Below, in pieces: positions 1 to 10,229 of a DNA stretch of 64,000 bases. The DNA is from Deltaproteobacteria bacterium. Its GTDB lineage: Bacteria > Desulfobacterota > Binatia > Binatales > Binataceae. The DNA is taken from NCBI GenBank assembly GCA_003135135.1, contig PLDK01000049.1, forward strand, positions 1 to 64,000, given 5' to 3'. Below the pieces are notes generated by a model, which was given only the letters and a program-made list of their open reading frames with translations, did no database searches and was not told the origin of the DNA. How positions within the stretch are numbered: the stretch's first letter is position 1; every line of letters starts with the position of its first letter. The translations under genes and the position numbers were made by a program.

Positions 1-62
1 CCCAGGAGGGCGAAAAAACCGGCGGACTCTACTTATGATTGGCTGGAAATTGGTGAGCAGGC

Positions 63-109
63 CACCCTCACCTACCGGCCGCCTCTCCCGTAAACATAAC
101 GGGCGAGGT
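63..109 (-). repeat. REP-like palindromic intergenic element (family B)
   Basis: Reverse complement tacctcgcccgttatgtttacgggagaggcggccggtaggtgagggt closely matches 29901-29957. Confidence 0.7.
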
Positions 110-142
110 ATCTCAGAGGCAGAACACTCGCTTCTCCCCCTT

Positions 143-244
143 AACCTGTTCTAACAGGGCGCAGCCCGCATCTTCTCTTTTCCCTTCACTGGGTGCAGGG
201 GTCACCCCTGCCCAGGGAAGCGTGAAACCCACGGCGGGTTTCAC
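143..244 (+). repeat. Modular palindromic intergenic repeat (family A, short form)
   Basis: Modules aacctgttctaacagggcgcagcccgcatctt, gggtgcaggggtcacccctg, and inverted repeat gtgaaaccc-acggc-gggtttcac, shared with 13581-13690, 32585-32755 and 41661-41969. Confidence 0.8.
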
Positions 245-293
245 ATTCAATAATTTGTGGCGCAGCGTCAAACGTAATACACTCAAAGGGGCC

Positions 294-1151
294 ATGAGCT
301 TCTTCAAGACGACGATGCTGCTGGGTCTGATGACGGGTCTGCTGATGGTAATCGGCGGGCTGCTCGGAGGCTCGCGCGGCGTGGTGATCTTTTTCGTTAT
401 CGCCGCGGTGATGAACTTCTTCAGCTACTGGTTCTCCGACAAGATCGTGCTGCGCGCGTATGGGGCGCAGGAACTCGACGCGGCTTCGGCGCCGGAACTC
501 TACTCGATCGTCAACGAGCTGGCGCATTCGGCCGGAATTCCGATGCCGCGCCTGTACCTTATCGATTCCGACACGCCCAACGCGTTTGCGACCGGCCGCA
601 ACGTGCATCATGCCGCGGTCGCCGTGACGCGCGGGATCATGCGAATCTGCACGCGCGAGGAGTTGAAGGGCGTCATCGGCCATGAACTCTCGCACGTGAC
701 CAATCACGACATATTGACCAGCTCGATCGCGGCCACGATGGCCGGCGCCGTGATGATGATCGGCACGATGGTTCGATGGGGTGCGATCTTCGGGCTTGGC
801 GGTCGCGACGACGAGGAAGGCGGGCTGGCGGGGCTGCTGGTCGCGGGCATCCTGGCGCCGATCGCGGCGACCCTGATTCAGCTCGCGATTTCGCGCACGC
901 GCGAGTACCAGGCCGATGCGAGCGGGGCCGCGCTGACGCATAATCCGCTGTACCTGGCCAGCGCGCTGCGCAAGCTCGAGGCCGCCAACGAGCGGCTGCC
1001 GATGGAAGCCAGCCCTGCGACGGCTCATCTGTTTATCGTCAATCCGCTGAGCGCAAAGGGAATGTCGCGGCTGTTCTCGACGCATCCGCCGATCGAGGAG
1101 CGAATCCATCGGCTCGAGCAAATGTCCAGCGGACAGATTGGACAAGGGTGA
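294..1151 (+). CDS. htpX: HtpX-type M48 membrane zinc metalloprotease
   Basis: [16 protein letters not shown] (HExxH), multiple TM segments, [11 protein letters not shown]; start set at [11 protein letters not shown] because the upstream N-terminus lies in a repeat. Confidence 0.93.
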   Translation: MSFFKTTMLLGLMTGLLMVIGGLLGGSRGVVIFFVIAAVMNFFSYWFSDKIVLRAYGAQELDAASAPELYSIVNELAHSAGIPMPRLYLIDSDTPNAFATGRNVHHAAVAVTRGIMRICTREELKGVIGHELSHVTNHDILTSSIAATMAGAVMMIGTMVRWGAIFGLGGRDDEEGGLAGLLVAGILAPIAATLIQLAISRTREYQADASGAALTHNPLYLASALRKLEAANERLPMEASPATAHLFIVNPLSAKGMSRLFSTHPPIEERIHRLEQMSSGQIGQG

Positions 1152-1633
1152 GGGCGCGATCGATGGAAGAATCAGAGGACAAGCGGGGATTCAAGGTTCA
1201 GGATCGCCGGCGTTTCTCCGCCGAAGGCGAGGCCAAGGCAGGCGACGAGGCGCCATCTGAGCGGGTCGAAGCGCTGGAAATAAAATCCAAACCCGACGCA
1301 TCCGGGCCAGAGTCGATCTCCAAGCCGCAAGCCGCCGCCTCACAGCCCGCGCCGAATCGCCATTCGAACCAAGCGCCCCCCGAGCTGACATTCGCGGCGT
1401 TTCTATGGAGCCTGTCAGAGCAGGCGCTGGCGGCGCTGGGCGAAATACCCGACCCGGCGAGCGGTCAGGTGATGCACGACCTGGTTATGGCGCAGCAGAT
1501 GATCGATATCATCATAATGTTGCGCGACAAGACGCGGGGAAATCTCGATCCCCACGAACAAGCCTTGCTTAAAGAGATTCTTTCCAGTCTGCAAATGAAG
1601 TACGTTGAATTAGCGAGACCGCCGAGCCGTTGA
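1148..1633 (+). CDS. DUF1844 domain protein
   Basis: C-terminus [54 protein letters not shown] resembles DUF1844. Confidence 0.7.
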   Translation: MRARSMEESEDKRGFKVQDRRRFSAEGEAKAGDEAPSERVEALEIKSKPDASGPESISKPQAAASQPAPNRHSNQAPPELTFAAFLWSLSEQALAALGEIPDPASGQVMHDLVMAQQMIDIIIMLRDKTRGNLDPHEQALLKEILSSLQMKYVELARPPSR

Positions 1634-1657
1634 TTGGCCGTCTGCGCTTAATCACAC

Positions 1658-3157
1658 ATGACGCATAAGTTTTCCCGACCCATCGTTTTTCTTGGCGTCG
1701 CGATTTTTACCGCGACATTCGCTTTGATTGCCTCTGGCACGGCGGCACGGGCGGCGGATTCCGCGCCGCCCACGCACTTCTGGACCGAGCTGGCCGACCC
1801 CGCTCACGTGGCGAAGGCCCAGTCGATGCCGGACTTTGTCGATCTCGCAGCCAAGCTCAGCCCCGCCGTCGTGAACATCTCGACCGACGAACCCGCCGAA
1901 GGCGGCGAAGGCGGCGAGTCATCGCCCGAAGAGTCTCCGCACGGCCCTCTCATGCCACCGCACTCGCATCCTTTCGAGGACTTCGGCGGCTCGCCACACT
2001 CCAAGGCGCTTGGCTCCGGCTTCATCATCACCAAGGACGGCTACATCCTGACCAACGAGCACGTCGTGGAGAATCCGGGCACGGTTACCGTGACCACGCA
2101 GGACGGCCACAATTACGTAGCCAAGATTGTCGGGCGTGACGAGAAGAGCGACATCGCGCTGCTGAAGATCGATACGAAGCACGACCTGGCAGTGGCGCCG
2201 CTGGGCGACTCCGACGACTTGAAGGTCGGAGAATGGGTGATGGCGATCGGAAATCCGTTCGGCTTCGATCATTCGGTGACGGCCGGAATCGTCAGCGCCA
2301 AGGGACGCTTCATCCCGGGCAGCTACGAGGACTTCATCCAGACCGACGCGTCGATAAATCCCGGCAACTCGGGCGGTCCGCTGATCGATCTGCGCGGCGA
2401 CGTGGTCGGGGTCAATTGCGCAATCTACACGCACACCGGCGCCAGCATGGGAATCGGCTTTGCGGTACCCATCGAACTGGTCAAGGAAGAGCTGCCGCAA
2501 CTCAAGAGCTCGGGCAAAGTCGTGCGCGGATGGCTCGGCGTTTACATCCAGAAGGTGACGCCCGAGCTGGCCGAGTCGTTGGGGCTGGCGGATTCACGCG
2601 GCGCGCTGGTTGCCAAGGTGCTCGACGGCGGACCAGCCAAAGCGGCCGGGGTCAAGCGCGGCGACGTAATCGTCGCGTTCGACAATCAACCGGTGAGCGA
2701 CTCGCGCGAATTGCCGCTGCTTATAGGCCGCACCGACCTGGGGCACAAAGGGATTCTCAAGGTGATTCGCGACAAGCAGACGATCGATCTGCCGGTGACG
2801 ATTACGCAATCGCACGAGCCCGAAATCGTGGCGTCTGAAGGAAAATCGCAAAAGCCGGACCTCGGCGCGGTCTCGCCCTTCGGCCTTCACGTCAAGGAAC
2901 TGAGTCCCGATCTCGCCAAAGAACTGGGGCTCAATTCGCCCGGCGGCGTCGTGATTTCGTCGGTCCTGCCCGGCAGCCGCGCCGACGAGGCGGGCCTTCG
3001 CGCTCGCGACGTGATCCTCGAGGTCAATCGCGCGGCCGTCAAGAACGTGGACTCGTATCAAAATGCGCTGAAGACCAGCGCCAAGGGCAAGATAGTCCTG
3101 CTGCTCGTCAGGCGCGGCGACGCCACCATCTACGTGACCGTCAAACCGGAGGCCTGA
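1658..3157 (+). CDS. degP: Do/DegP-type periplasmic serine protease with two PDZ domains
   Basis: Signal peptide, TNEHVV, DIALLKI, NPGNSGGPLID catalytic motifs, two PDZ repeats. Confidence 0.93.
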   Translation: MTHKFSRPIVFLGVAIFTATFALIASGTAARAADSAPPTHFWTELADPAHVAKAQSMPDFVDLAAKLSPAVVNISTDEPAEGGEGGESSPEESPHGPLMPPHSHPFEDFGGSPHSKALGSGFIITKDGYILTNEHVVENPGTVTVTTQDGHNYVAKIVGRDEKSDIALLKIDTKHDLAVAPLGDSDDLKVGEWVMAIGNPFGFDHSVTAGIVSAKGRFIPGSYEDFIQTDASINPGNSGGPLIDLRGDVVGVNCAIYTHTGASMGIGFAVPIELVKEELPQLKSSGKVVRGWLGVYIQKVTPELAESLGLADSRGALVAKVLDGGPAKAAGVKRGDVIVAFDNQPVSDSRELPLLIGRTDLGHKGILKVIRDKQTIDLPVTITQSHEPEIVASEGKSQKPDLGAVSPFGLHVKELSPDLAKELGLNSPGGVVISSVLPGSRADEAGLRARDVILEVNRAAVKNVDSYQNALKTSAKGKIVLLLVRRGDATIYVTVKPEA

Positions 3158-3175
3158 GCCGGGGACGCATTCCCG

Positions 3176-5539
3176 ATGTCCCCGAAACGAATCCTCAAGT
3201 TCGCGCTGATCGGCGCCGGCGTGCTCATCTTGTTCGCCGTCCCGCCGACCTTGTGGCTGTTCTTCAGCTACTACAATCAGCTCCAGGATGAGGTCGTCGC
3301 GCGGTTTTCGGGCAAGCGATGGAACATCCCGTCGCGCATTTATTCCGACTCGGTGCTCATTTACCCCGGCCAGGATCTGAAGGACCTCGGTTTCTTCGAG
3401 CGTCTCGCGCGCCTGAATTACCATCCCGTCGATCCGGGCCACGTCACCTCTCGCGGCGAGTACAGCTTCGATCGCAAGCGCGGCAAGCTCGACATCTTTC
3501 TGCATAGCTTCGCGTATCCGTACGGCAACTTCGGCGGCGAATTCGTCGACCTGACGCTTAAGGGAGATACGATCGCGTCGATGGGGGATCCCGTGATCCA
3601 TAAGCCGATCTTCTCGATCGAGCTGGAACCCGAACTCATCAGCGGCATCTTCGAAGGCGAATGGGAGCAGCGCCGGCTCGTGCGCCTGAGCCAGATTCCG
3701 CCCACGATGATCAATGCCATCCTGGCCGCCGAAGACCATCGCTTTTACGAGCATCATGGCGTTGACCTGGTCCGCACCGTCAAGGCCGCGTATATCGATT
3801 TTACCTCGGGGCACGTGCGCCAGGGCGGCTCGACGCTCACCCAGCAGTTGATGAAGAACTTCTTCCTGACCCGCGAGCGAAGTTACAAGCGCAAGCTCAA
3901 GGAAGCGATGATGGCGTACATCGCGGAGCGCCAATACTCCAAGGATGAAATCCTGGAGAACTACATTAACGATATCTACCTGGGCCAGCGCGGACAGGAA
4001 GGCATATACGGCGTCTGGGAAGCGTCTGAGTACTACTTCTCCAAGGAGCCGCGCGATCTGACTATTGGCGAAATGGCTACTATTGCCGGCTTGATCAGTT
4101 CGCCCAACCGGCTCAATCCGCTGCATCATCCCGACGCCGCGCGGCCGCGACGCGACGAGGTCCTGGCTGCGATGCTCGGGGACGGGTACATCGGCAAGAC
4201 CGCTTACGATTCGGCAGTCAGCGAGCCGCTGCATCCGCGGGAAGTTTATGCCGAGGGCAACGACGCGCCCTACTTCGTCGATTACGTCAAGAAGGAACTG
4301 GCCGAGCGTTATCCGCCGCAGGTGCTCAGCGGCGAGGGTTTGCGCATCTTCACCTCGCTCGACGTGCACATGGAAAAGCTCGCCGAGAATGCGATCGCGC
4401 ACAATCTCGGCGATCTGGAAGCCAAGCATCCCAAGCTGGCGCGCCGCGAAACCAAAGAGCGCCTCGAGTCGTGCCTCGTCGCACTCGAGCCGCAGAGCGG
4501 AAAGATTCGCGCGATGGCCGGTGGACGCGATTACCGCTCGAGCCAGTTCAATCGGGTTACTCAGTCCAAACGTCAGCCCGGTTCGGTCTTCAAGCCGGTT
4601 ACCTACCTGGCGGCCTTCGACGAGACCCTGTCGGGAGGAGCGGAGAAGTTCCTGCCGACTACCTATATCGAGGACGCGCCCTTCACCTGGCAGTACGGCG
4701 ACATGAGCTGGACGCCGAATAACTATCGCGACCGCTTCTTCGGCCACGTCACGCTGGAGTTCGCGCTCGGCGAGTCGCTCAACTCCGCGACCGCGCGGCT
4801 GGCCAATAGCGTCGGACTGGATCGAATCCGCGCGATGGCGTCGAAGCTCGGCTTTGGCGACTTGCCGGCCTACCCGTCGATAGTGCTCGGCGGAATCGAA
4901 GTCTCACCGATGCAGGTCGCGCGCGCGTACGCCATAATTGCCAACGACGGAATGGAAATCCAACCCTACGCGGTTACCGCCGTGGTCGATGAAAACAACA
5001 AGGTAATCGAAGGTCACGAACTCGCCGCCGAACAGGTGATTTCGCCGCAGCTCGCTTACATGATGCAGTTCATGCTCGAAAACGTGATCAATCACGGCAC
5101 CGGCGCGGGCGCGCGCTCGATGGGTTTCACGCGGCCGGCGGCGGGCAAGACCGGCACCACCAACGACGCCAAGGACGCATGGTTCGCAGGCTTTACGCCC
5201 AACCTGCTGACAGTGGTCTGGACCGGTTTCGATCAAAAGGAAGTGCTTGGGTTGACGGGCGCACAGGCTTCGCTGCCGGCGTGGACCGCTTTTATGAAAG
5301 CGGCGACCGCGGCACGCCCGGCGCTCGATTTCACCGCTCCGCCGGGAATCGTCGAGGTAAAAATCGATCCGACTACCGGCTATAAGGCGACACCCTATTG
5401 CCCGGTGACGATGATGGGCGTGTACCCGCAAGGGATGGCGCCGACTGAGTACTGCCCGTATCATACTGCGGCGACGGCGTTATCGGCTGACCACGAGATG
5501 CACGAGGCGCCCAATCCCGTTGCCGATCCCAATGACTAG
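3176..5539 (+). CDS. mrcB: Class A penicillin-binding protein (PBP1B-like)
   Basis: GT51 motif AAEDHRFYEHHGVD and QGGSTLTQQL; transpeptidase SVFK, SLN, KTGTT; UB2H-like N-terminal region. Confidence 0.9.
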   Translation: MSPKRILKFALIGAGVLILFAVPPTLWLFFSYYNQLQDEVVARFSGKRWNIPSRIYSDSVLIYPGQDLKDLGFFERLARLNYHPVDPGHVTSRGEYSFDRKRGKLDIFLHSFAYPYGNFGGEFVDLTLKGDTIASMGDPVIHKPIFSIELEPELISGIFEGEWEQRRLVRLSQIPPTMINAILAAEDHRFYEHHGVDLVRTVKAAYIDFTSGHVRQGGSTLTQQLMKNFFLTRERSYKRKLKEAMMAYIAERQYSKDEILENYINDIYLGQRGQEGIYGVWEASEYYFSKEPRDLTIGEMATIAGLISSPNRLNPLHHPDAARPRRDEVLAAMLGDGYIGKTAYDSAVSEPLHPREVYAEGNDAPYFVDYVKKELAERYPPQVLSGEGLRIFTSLDVHMEKLAENAIAHNLGDLEAKHPKLARRETKERLESCLVALEPQSGKIRAMAGGRDYRSSQFNRVTQSKRQPGSVFKPVTYLAAFDETLSGGAEKFLPTTYIEDAPFTWQYGDMSWTPNNYRDRFFGHVTLEFALGESLNSATARLANSVGLDRIRAMASKLGFGDLPAYPSIVLGGIEVSPMQVARAYAIIANDGMEIQPYAVTAVVDENNKVIEGHELAAEQVISPQLAYMMQFMLENVINHGTGAGARSMGFTRPAAGKTGTTNDAKDAWFAGFTPNLLTVVWTGFDQKEVLGLTGAQASLPAWTAFMKAATAARPALDFTAPPGIVEVKIDPTTGYKATPYCPVTMMGVYPQGMAPTEYCPYHTAATALSADHEMHEAPNPVADPND

Positions 5540-5545
5540 TTCGCG

Positions 5546-6439
5546 ATGATGCGACTCGGCCCATTCGCTTTTGCAGTATTTCTGTCGATGCTGCCGATTC
5601 CCGCGATCGCATCGCAGCGCCAACCAACGCTCGTCGCGAGGCTCGAAGAGGAATCGATTCCGGCGCAGGATCTCGTAGCGCCGAGTCCGGCCGCGGCGCC
5701 ATCTCCCGGCGCGGCACCGTCCCCCGACGCCGACACAAATCCCGACTCCGGCGAGTGGATCGCCGCGCCGGCTGGGGAGCCGACGACCGCCGAAAGCCAG
5801 GCGCCGATCCCCAATCCATCGCCCGGTGCGCAGCCTCCCGCAGCAGCGCCCACCGATATCGCGCCGGCGATCGACGTCGGTTCGATCGTGACAACGCCCC
5901 AAATCAGCGACTCGTCGCTGGCGCCGTTGATCGATGCAGCGCCAACTCCCGCTCGCGCCGCATCCTTGAGAATCACCGAGCAGCAGCGCGTCGAACTCGA
6001 GCAGGGGCACACCGACGGCGCGATTCGCGAACTGGCGCATGCGATTTCGATCGATCCGAGCAACTCGTACGCATACTTCTACCTGGGGCGCGCGTACGTC
6101 ACGCGCAAGGACTACACGCAGGCGCAGACCTTCTTCAAGCGCGCGGAAATCGGGCTCGCATCGGATTCCGCGTGGCTCGGCGAAATCTACGCGTTCGAAG
6201 GGCTCAGTCTCGAGGAGTCGGGGAAATCCGCCGAGGCCGCCGCCGCCTATCAGAAGGCTCTCGCCGCGGCTCCGGGCAACCTGACTGCGCGCGTCGGCGT
6301 CACGCGCCTGTCCGTGCCTGCCGATGCCAACCCGGCACCGGCCCCGGATCTCGACCAGCCCGCGCCCGCGGAGCCCGGCGTTGCGCCGCCACCCGACGAG
6401 GCGCCCGCTCCGCCGCCGCCGCCTGCTCCAGCAGACTGA
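5546..6439 (+). CDS. TPR-repeat protein with Pro/Ala-rich regions
   Basis: Signal-like N-terminus; TPR segments AYFYLGRAYVTRKDYTQAQTFFKRAE and KSAEAAAAYQKALAAAPGN. Confidence 0.7.
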   Translation: MMRLGPFAFAVFLSMLPIPAIASQRQPTLVARLEEESIPAQDLVAPSPAAAPSPGAAPSPDADTNPDSGEWIAAPAGEPTTAESQAPIPNPSPGAQPPAAAPTDIAPAIDVGSIVTTPQISDSSLAPLIDAAPTPARAASLRITEQQRVELEQGHTDGAIRELAHAISIDPSNSYAYFYLGRAYVTRKDYTQAQTFFKRAEIGLASDSAWLGEIYAFEGLSLEESGKSAEAAAAYQKALAAAPGNLTARVGVTRLSVPADANPAPAPDLDQPAPAEPGVAPPPDEAPAPPPPPAPAD

Positions 6440-6444
6440 ACGCG

Positions 6445-7449
6445 ATGCTGATACTCGGAATTGAATCTTCGTGCGACGACGCTGCCGCCGCGGTGCTCGA
6501 AACCACCGCCCCGGGCATCGCCGACATTCGCTCGAGCACCGTCGCCAATCAGGACGACGTCCATCGCGCTTACGGCGGTATCGTTCCCGAACTCGCGTCG
6601 CGCAGTCACGTCGTCACGATCGGACCGGTCATCGAGCGCACGCTGGACGGGGCGGGATGCCGGCTCGCGGACATCGAGGGAATCGCAGTCACGCGCGGCC
6701 CGGGCTTGGTCGGCTCGTTGCTGGTCGGCTTGATGTTCGCCAAGGGGCTGGCGCAGGCGAGCGGCGTTGCGATGGTCGGCGTGAATCATATCGAGGGCCA
6801 TCTGCTGGCGCCGCTGCTCGAAAATCGTATCGCGATGCCGTACCTGGCGCTGGTCGTATCCGGCGGTCACACTGCGCTGTTCGCGGTCGAGGATTTCGGG
6901 CGCTACCGCCGGATCGGACGCACTCGCGACGACGCCGCCGGCGAGGCGTTCGACAAAGTCGCCAAGCTGATGGGACTGGGCTATCCGGGCGGCCGGGCAA
7001 TCGACGAGATGTCGCGCCGGGGAAATCGAAAGCGCGTGCGAATCCCGCGCGCCCACGTCAGGGGGGCGCCGATGGATTTCAGTTTCAGCGGGGTGAAGAC
7101 CGCGGTCGCAACTATCCTGGCCAGTGAGGATGGCCGCGCCGAGCGGCCCGAGGATCTCGCCGCGAGCTTTCAGGAAGCTGTCGTCGATATGCTGGTGAAG
7201 CCGACCATCGCCGCCGCGCGCGAGCTGGGCGCGGATACGATCGCACTGACCGGCGGCGTCGCGGCAAATTCGAGATTGCGCGACAGGCTGGCCGAGGCGG
7301 CGGCGGCAGATGGGCGCCGGCTGGTCGCACCCGCGCTCAAATATTGCACCGACAATGCGGCGATGATCGCGCTCGCGGGCAGCTACCGTCTGATCCGCGG
7401 CGAGCGCGACCCGCTCAGCATCGACGCGGAGGCTAATCTCGCGCTTTGA
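6445..7449 (+). CDS. tsaD: tRNA N6-adenosine threonylcarbamoyltransferase TsaD
   Basis: MLILGIESSCDDAAAAV, HIEGHLLAPLL, GGVAANSRLR; ORF track extension to 5755 is spurious. Confidence 0.96.
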   Translation: MLILGIESSCDDAAAAVLETTAPGIADIRSSTVANQDDVHRAYGGIVPELASRSHVVTIGPVIERTLDGAGCRLADIEGIAVTRGPGLVGSLLVGLMFAKGLAQASGVAMVGVNHIEGHLLAPLLENRIAMPYLALVVSGGHTALFAVEDFGRYRRIGRTRDDAAGEAFDKVAKLMGLGYPGGRAIDEMSRRGNRKRVRIPRAHVRGAPMDFSFSGVKTAVATILASEDGRAERPEDLAASFQEAVVDMLVKPTIAAARELGADTIALTGGVAANSRLRDRLAEAAAADGRRLVAPALKYCTDNAAMIALAGSYRLIRGERDPLSIDAEANLAL

Positions 7450-7460
7450 ATCCGGAGCAG

Positions 7461-8402
7461 ATGACGATTGCACGAAAATCGCACGCGCGCCGCAAACTTA
7501 AGGCAGCCAACAGCACTGGCGGCGGAATTGAAACGCCGTCGCGTCCCGCACCGGCACTGGCGAAAGCCGGTGTGCGGCCGGCAAAATCGCGCGGCCAGAA
7601 TTTCCTGACCAGCGGCGCCGTCGCCGATCGAATCGTCGCCGCGGCGGAGCTGTCCGAATCGGACCCGGTAGTCGAGATAGGCCCCGGGCTGGGCATCCTG
7701 ACCGAGAAAATAGCGGCGCGGCCGCTACGCTCGCTGACGCTCGTGGAACTCGACCCGCGCCTCGCGGTTCGGCTCCGGGAGCACTTCGCAGACAGCAGTG
7801 GCGCGAACGTTCACATCATCAACGCCGACTTTCTTGCGATCGATTTCGCGGCGCTCGTCACCGATTCACCGGTCAAGGTAATCGGCAATCTTCCGTTCAA
7901 CGTCGCGGCGGCCATCCTGCGCCGGCTCAGCGACAACGCGCGCATGATTTCGAGAATGGTCCTGATGTTTCAACGCGAGGTTGCCGCGCGGATTCGCGCG
8001 ATCCCCGGCGACGAAGCGTATGGCGCGTTGAGCGTCTTCAATGCGCTGTACTGGAAGATCGATCTGCATTTCGGCGTCGCCGCCGGCAGCTTCCATCCGC
8101 GTCCCAAAATCGACGCCGAAGTTCTCGCCTTCACGCCCCGGGCGACCTCGTCGTTTACCGCTGAAAACGAACGCGACGTGCTCGAAACCGTGCGCGCCTC
8201 GTTCTCCGCGCCGCGCAAGACGATTCGCAACGCGCTCAGCCATGCACTTGGAATCGACAGCCAGCGGATCGCGCGCGCGCTCGAACGCGCGGCGATCGAT
8301 CCGGGCACGCGCGCCGAGAAGCTCGGCGTACCCAATTTTCTAAGACTCGCGCACGCGCTGCGGGTTGAACTGTCCGGCAGGATCGTCACCCGCGATGCCT
8401 GA
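7461..8402 (+). CDS. rsmA: 16S rRNA dimethyladenosine transferase
   Basis: GQNFLTSGAVADRIV, EIGPGLGILTEKI, GNLPFNVAAAIL; upstream TTG at 7446 is an alternative start. Confidence 0.94.
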   Translation: MTIARKSHARRKLKAANSTGGGIETPSRPAPALAKAGVRPAKSRGQNFLTSGAVADRIVAAAELSESDPVVEIGPGLGILTEKIAARPLRSLTLVELDPRLAVRLREHFADSSGANVHIINADFLAIDFAALVTDSPVKVIGNLPFNVAAAILRRLSDNARMISRMVLMFQREVAARIRAIPGDEAYGALSVFNALYWKIDLHFGVAAGSFHPRPKIDAEVLAFTPRATSSFTAENERDVLETVRASFSAPRKTIRNALSHALGIDSQRIARALERAAIDPGTRAEKLGVPNFLRLAHALRVELSGRIVTRDA

Positions 8403-9228
8403 ACTGCCGGAAGTCGAATCGCTGCGCCGGATACTTGTTCGCACCGCCGTCGGCAGAACGATCGTGAGTGTTCGAATCGGCGAGAAACGGCTGCGCCGCG
8501 GCGTCACCGTGGATTTTGCCGCGGCGATCGCCGGCCGGCAAATTGTGAAACTATCGCGCCGCGCCAAGTATTTGATCGTCGAGCTCGACGGCGACGACGT
8601 GATGATTGTGCACCTCGGGATGTCCGGCAGTTTGACTCATCGCCACGACGGCTTTTGCGCCGACGACTTCGATCCGCGCCACGACCATCTCGAATTCTCG
8701 CTCGACGACGCCTCGCGCCTGGTTTACAACGATCCGCGGCGCTTCGGCATGGTCCGTCTCGTCCAGCGCGCCGCGCTGGCTTCCACGGCGGAACTGAAGG
8801 ATCTCGGCCCCGAGCCGTTGTCGCGCGAATTCAACGCCGGCTACCTCGCCGCGAAGGCCCGCGGCCGGAGGGTGGCGATCAAGAGCCTGATAATGGATCA
8901 ACGAATCATCGCCGGTATCGGCAATATCTACGCATCCGAGATTCTATTTCGCGCCGGCGTGCGTCCCGCGCGACGGGCCGGCCGCGTGACGCGAATCGAG
9001 ATCGAAAAAATCGCGGCGGCCGCGCCGGTCATCCTGCGCGCCGCGATCGGCAGTAACGGCACCACCTTTCGCAGCTACCGCGATTCACGCGGACAACCCG
9101 GGCGATTCGCCGCGCGCTTGCGAGTGTACGGCCGCGAGGGGAAACCGTGCTACAGATGCTCGACGCCGATCAAAAATGTGATCGTGGGCCAGCGCGCCAG
9201 CTTCTATTGTCCCAAATGCCAGCACTGA
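8395..9228 (+). CDS. mutM: Formamidopyrimidine-DNA glycosylase
   Basis: MPELPEVE N-terminus; C-terminal zinc finger C-x2-C...C-x2-C; 8 nt overlap with rsmA. Confidence 0.96.
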   Translation: MPELPEVESLRRILVRTAVGRTIVSVRIGEKRLRRGVTVDFAAAIAGRQIVKLSRRAKYLIVELDGDDVMIVHLGMSGSLTHRHDGFCADDFDPRHDHLEFSLDDASRLVYNDPRRFGMVRLVQRAALASTAELKDLGPEPLSREFNAGYLAAKARGRRVAIKSLIMDQRIIAGIGNIYASEILFRAGVRPARRAGRVTRIEIEKIAAAAPVILRAAIGSNGTTFRSYRDSRGQPGRFAARLRVYGREGKPCYRCSTPIKNVIVGQRASFYCPKCQH

Positions 9229-9359
9229 CCTCGAGTCAATCCCCGGCGCTCGAAGGTGTATCAGGACTCATGATGCAGCGACTCATCAAGGCCACTTACG
9301 ATTTGACGATCGATCTGTGTGCCGCTCAACGTTGACGCCGCGTATGTTATGCTGACGCC

Positions 9360-10199
9360 ATGACACTCGACATGCCCACCGGAATCGGCGCCGCAATTGC
9401 GTTCCTCTTCGGCGCGAGCGTCGGCAGCTTCGTTTGCGTGGTTGCGTATCGGCTCCCCCGCGATCTTTCGATCGTAACGCCCCGCTCATTTTGCGAGAGT
9501 TGCGAGCGCGCGATTCCATGGTGGGCGAACATCCCGATTCTCGCTTACATTGGATTGCGCGGGCGATGCGTGATGTGCAGCGCGTCGATTCCGTTCCGCC
9601 ATTTTCTCGCCGAATTCGGACTCGCCATCATCGCCCTTTATCTCTACTTCGCCTTCCCGATCCCCGACGCGTTCGCGCGCTTGGTACTATGCGCCGCGCT
9701 GTGGGTCGTCGCGATCGTCGACTACGACTGGCGGCTGATTCCGAACCTCATTACCTGGCCCGGGACGCTGGTTGGATTCATCGCCGCGGCGCTGATGATG
9801 CCGGAGGTCGGCTGGAAGAGTTCGTTGATCGGAATCGCGCTGGGCGGCGGCGTCCTGTGGGGCACCGGCTATTTCTACCAACTCGTGCGCGGGCGCGAGG
9901 GTGTGGGCCTGGGCGACGTGTGGCTGCTGGGGATGGTTGGTGGATTTCTCGGCTGGCCGGGAGTTTTCTTCACTTTGTTTTTCGGTTCGGTGATAGGCGC
10001 AATCGGCGGAATCGCGTTCGCGCTCAGCGGCGGCGCCGCGACTTCACCCGCTCCGCTGGGCGACCCCGTGACCGATCCGGAGGAAGCAGACGTCTCGATT
10101 CTGCGCACCGAAGTTCCGTTCGGTCCGTATCTGGCGCTGGCCGCCGGCGTCTTCGCTCTCTTTCAGCCGCAACTGACGCGCTGGTATCTTGGCGGATAA
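9360..10199 (+). CDS. pilD: Prepilin peptidase (A24 family, TM methyltransferase/peptidase)
   Basis: CESCERAIPWWANIPILAYIGLRGRCVMCSASI CxxC pairs; VDYDWRLIPN and GLGDVWLL aspartates. Confidence 0.88.
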   Translation: MTLDMPTGIGAAIAFLFGASVGSFVCVVAYRLPRDLSIVTPRSFCESCERAIPWWANIPILAYIGLRGRCVMCSASIPFRHFLAEFGLAIIALYLYFAFPIPDAFARLVLCAALWVVAIVDYDWRLIPNLITWPGTLVGFIAAALMMPEVGWKSSLIGIALGGGVLWGTGYFYQLVRGREGVGLGDVWLLGMVGGFLGWPGVFFTLFFGSVIGAIGGIAFALSGGAATSPAPLGDPVTDPEEADVSILRTEVPFGPYLALAAGVFALFQPQLTRWYLGG

Positions 10200-10229
10200 G
10201 GACGCGCAACGTTCCAATCCAGCTAACTG

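Noticed and set aside
2594-4747. 717-aa minus-strand ORF
   Set aside because: Antisense to degP and the class A PBP, which have clear catalytic motifs; Arg/Ala-rich shadow ORF caused by high GC.
5755-6444. N-terminal extension of the tsaD ORF
   Set aside because: Overlaps the TPR gene in a different frame; TsaD begins at MLILGIESSCDD (6445).
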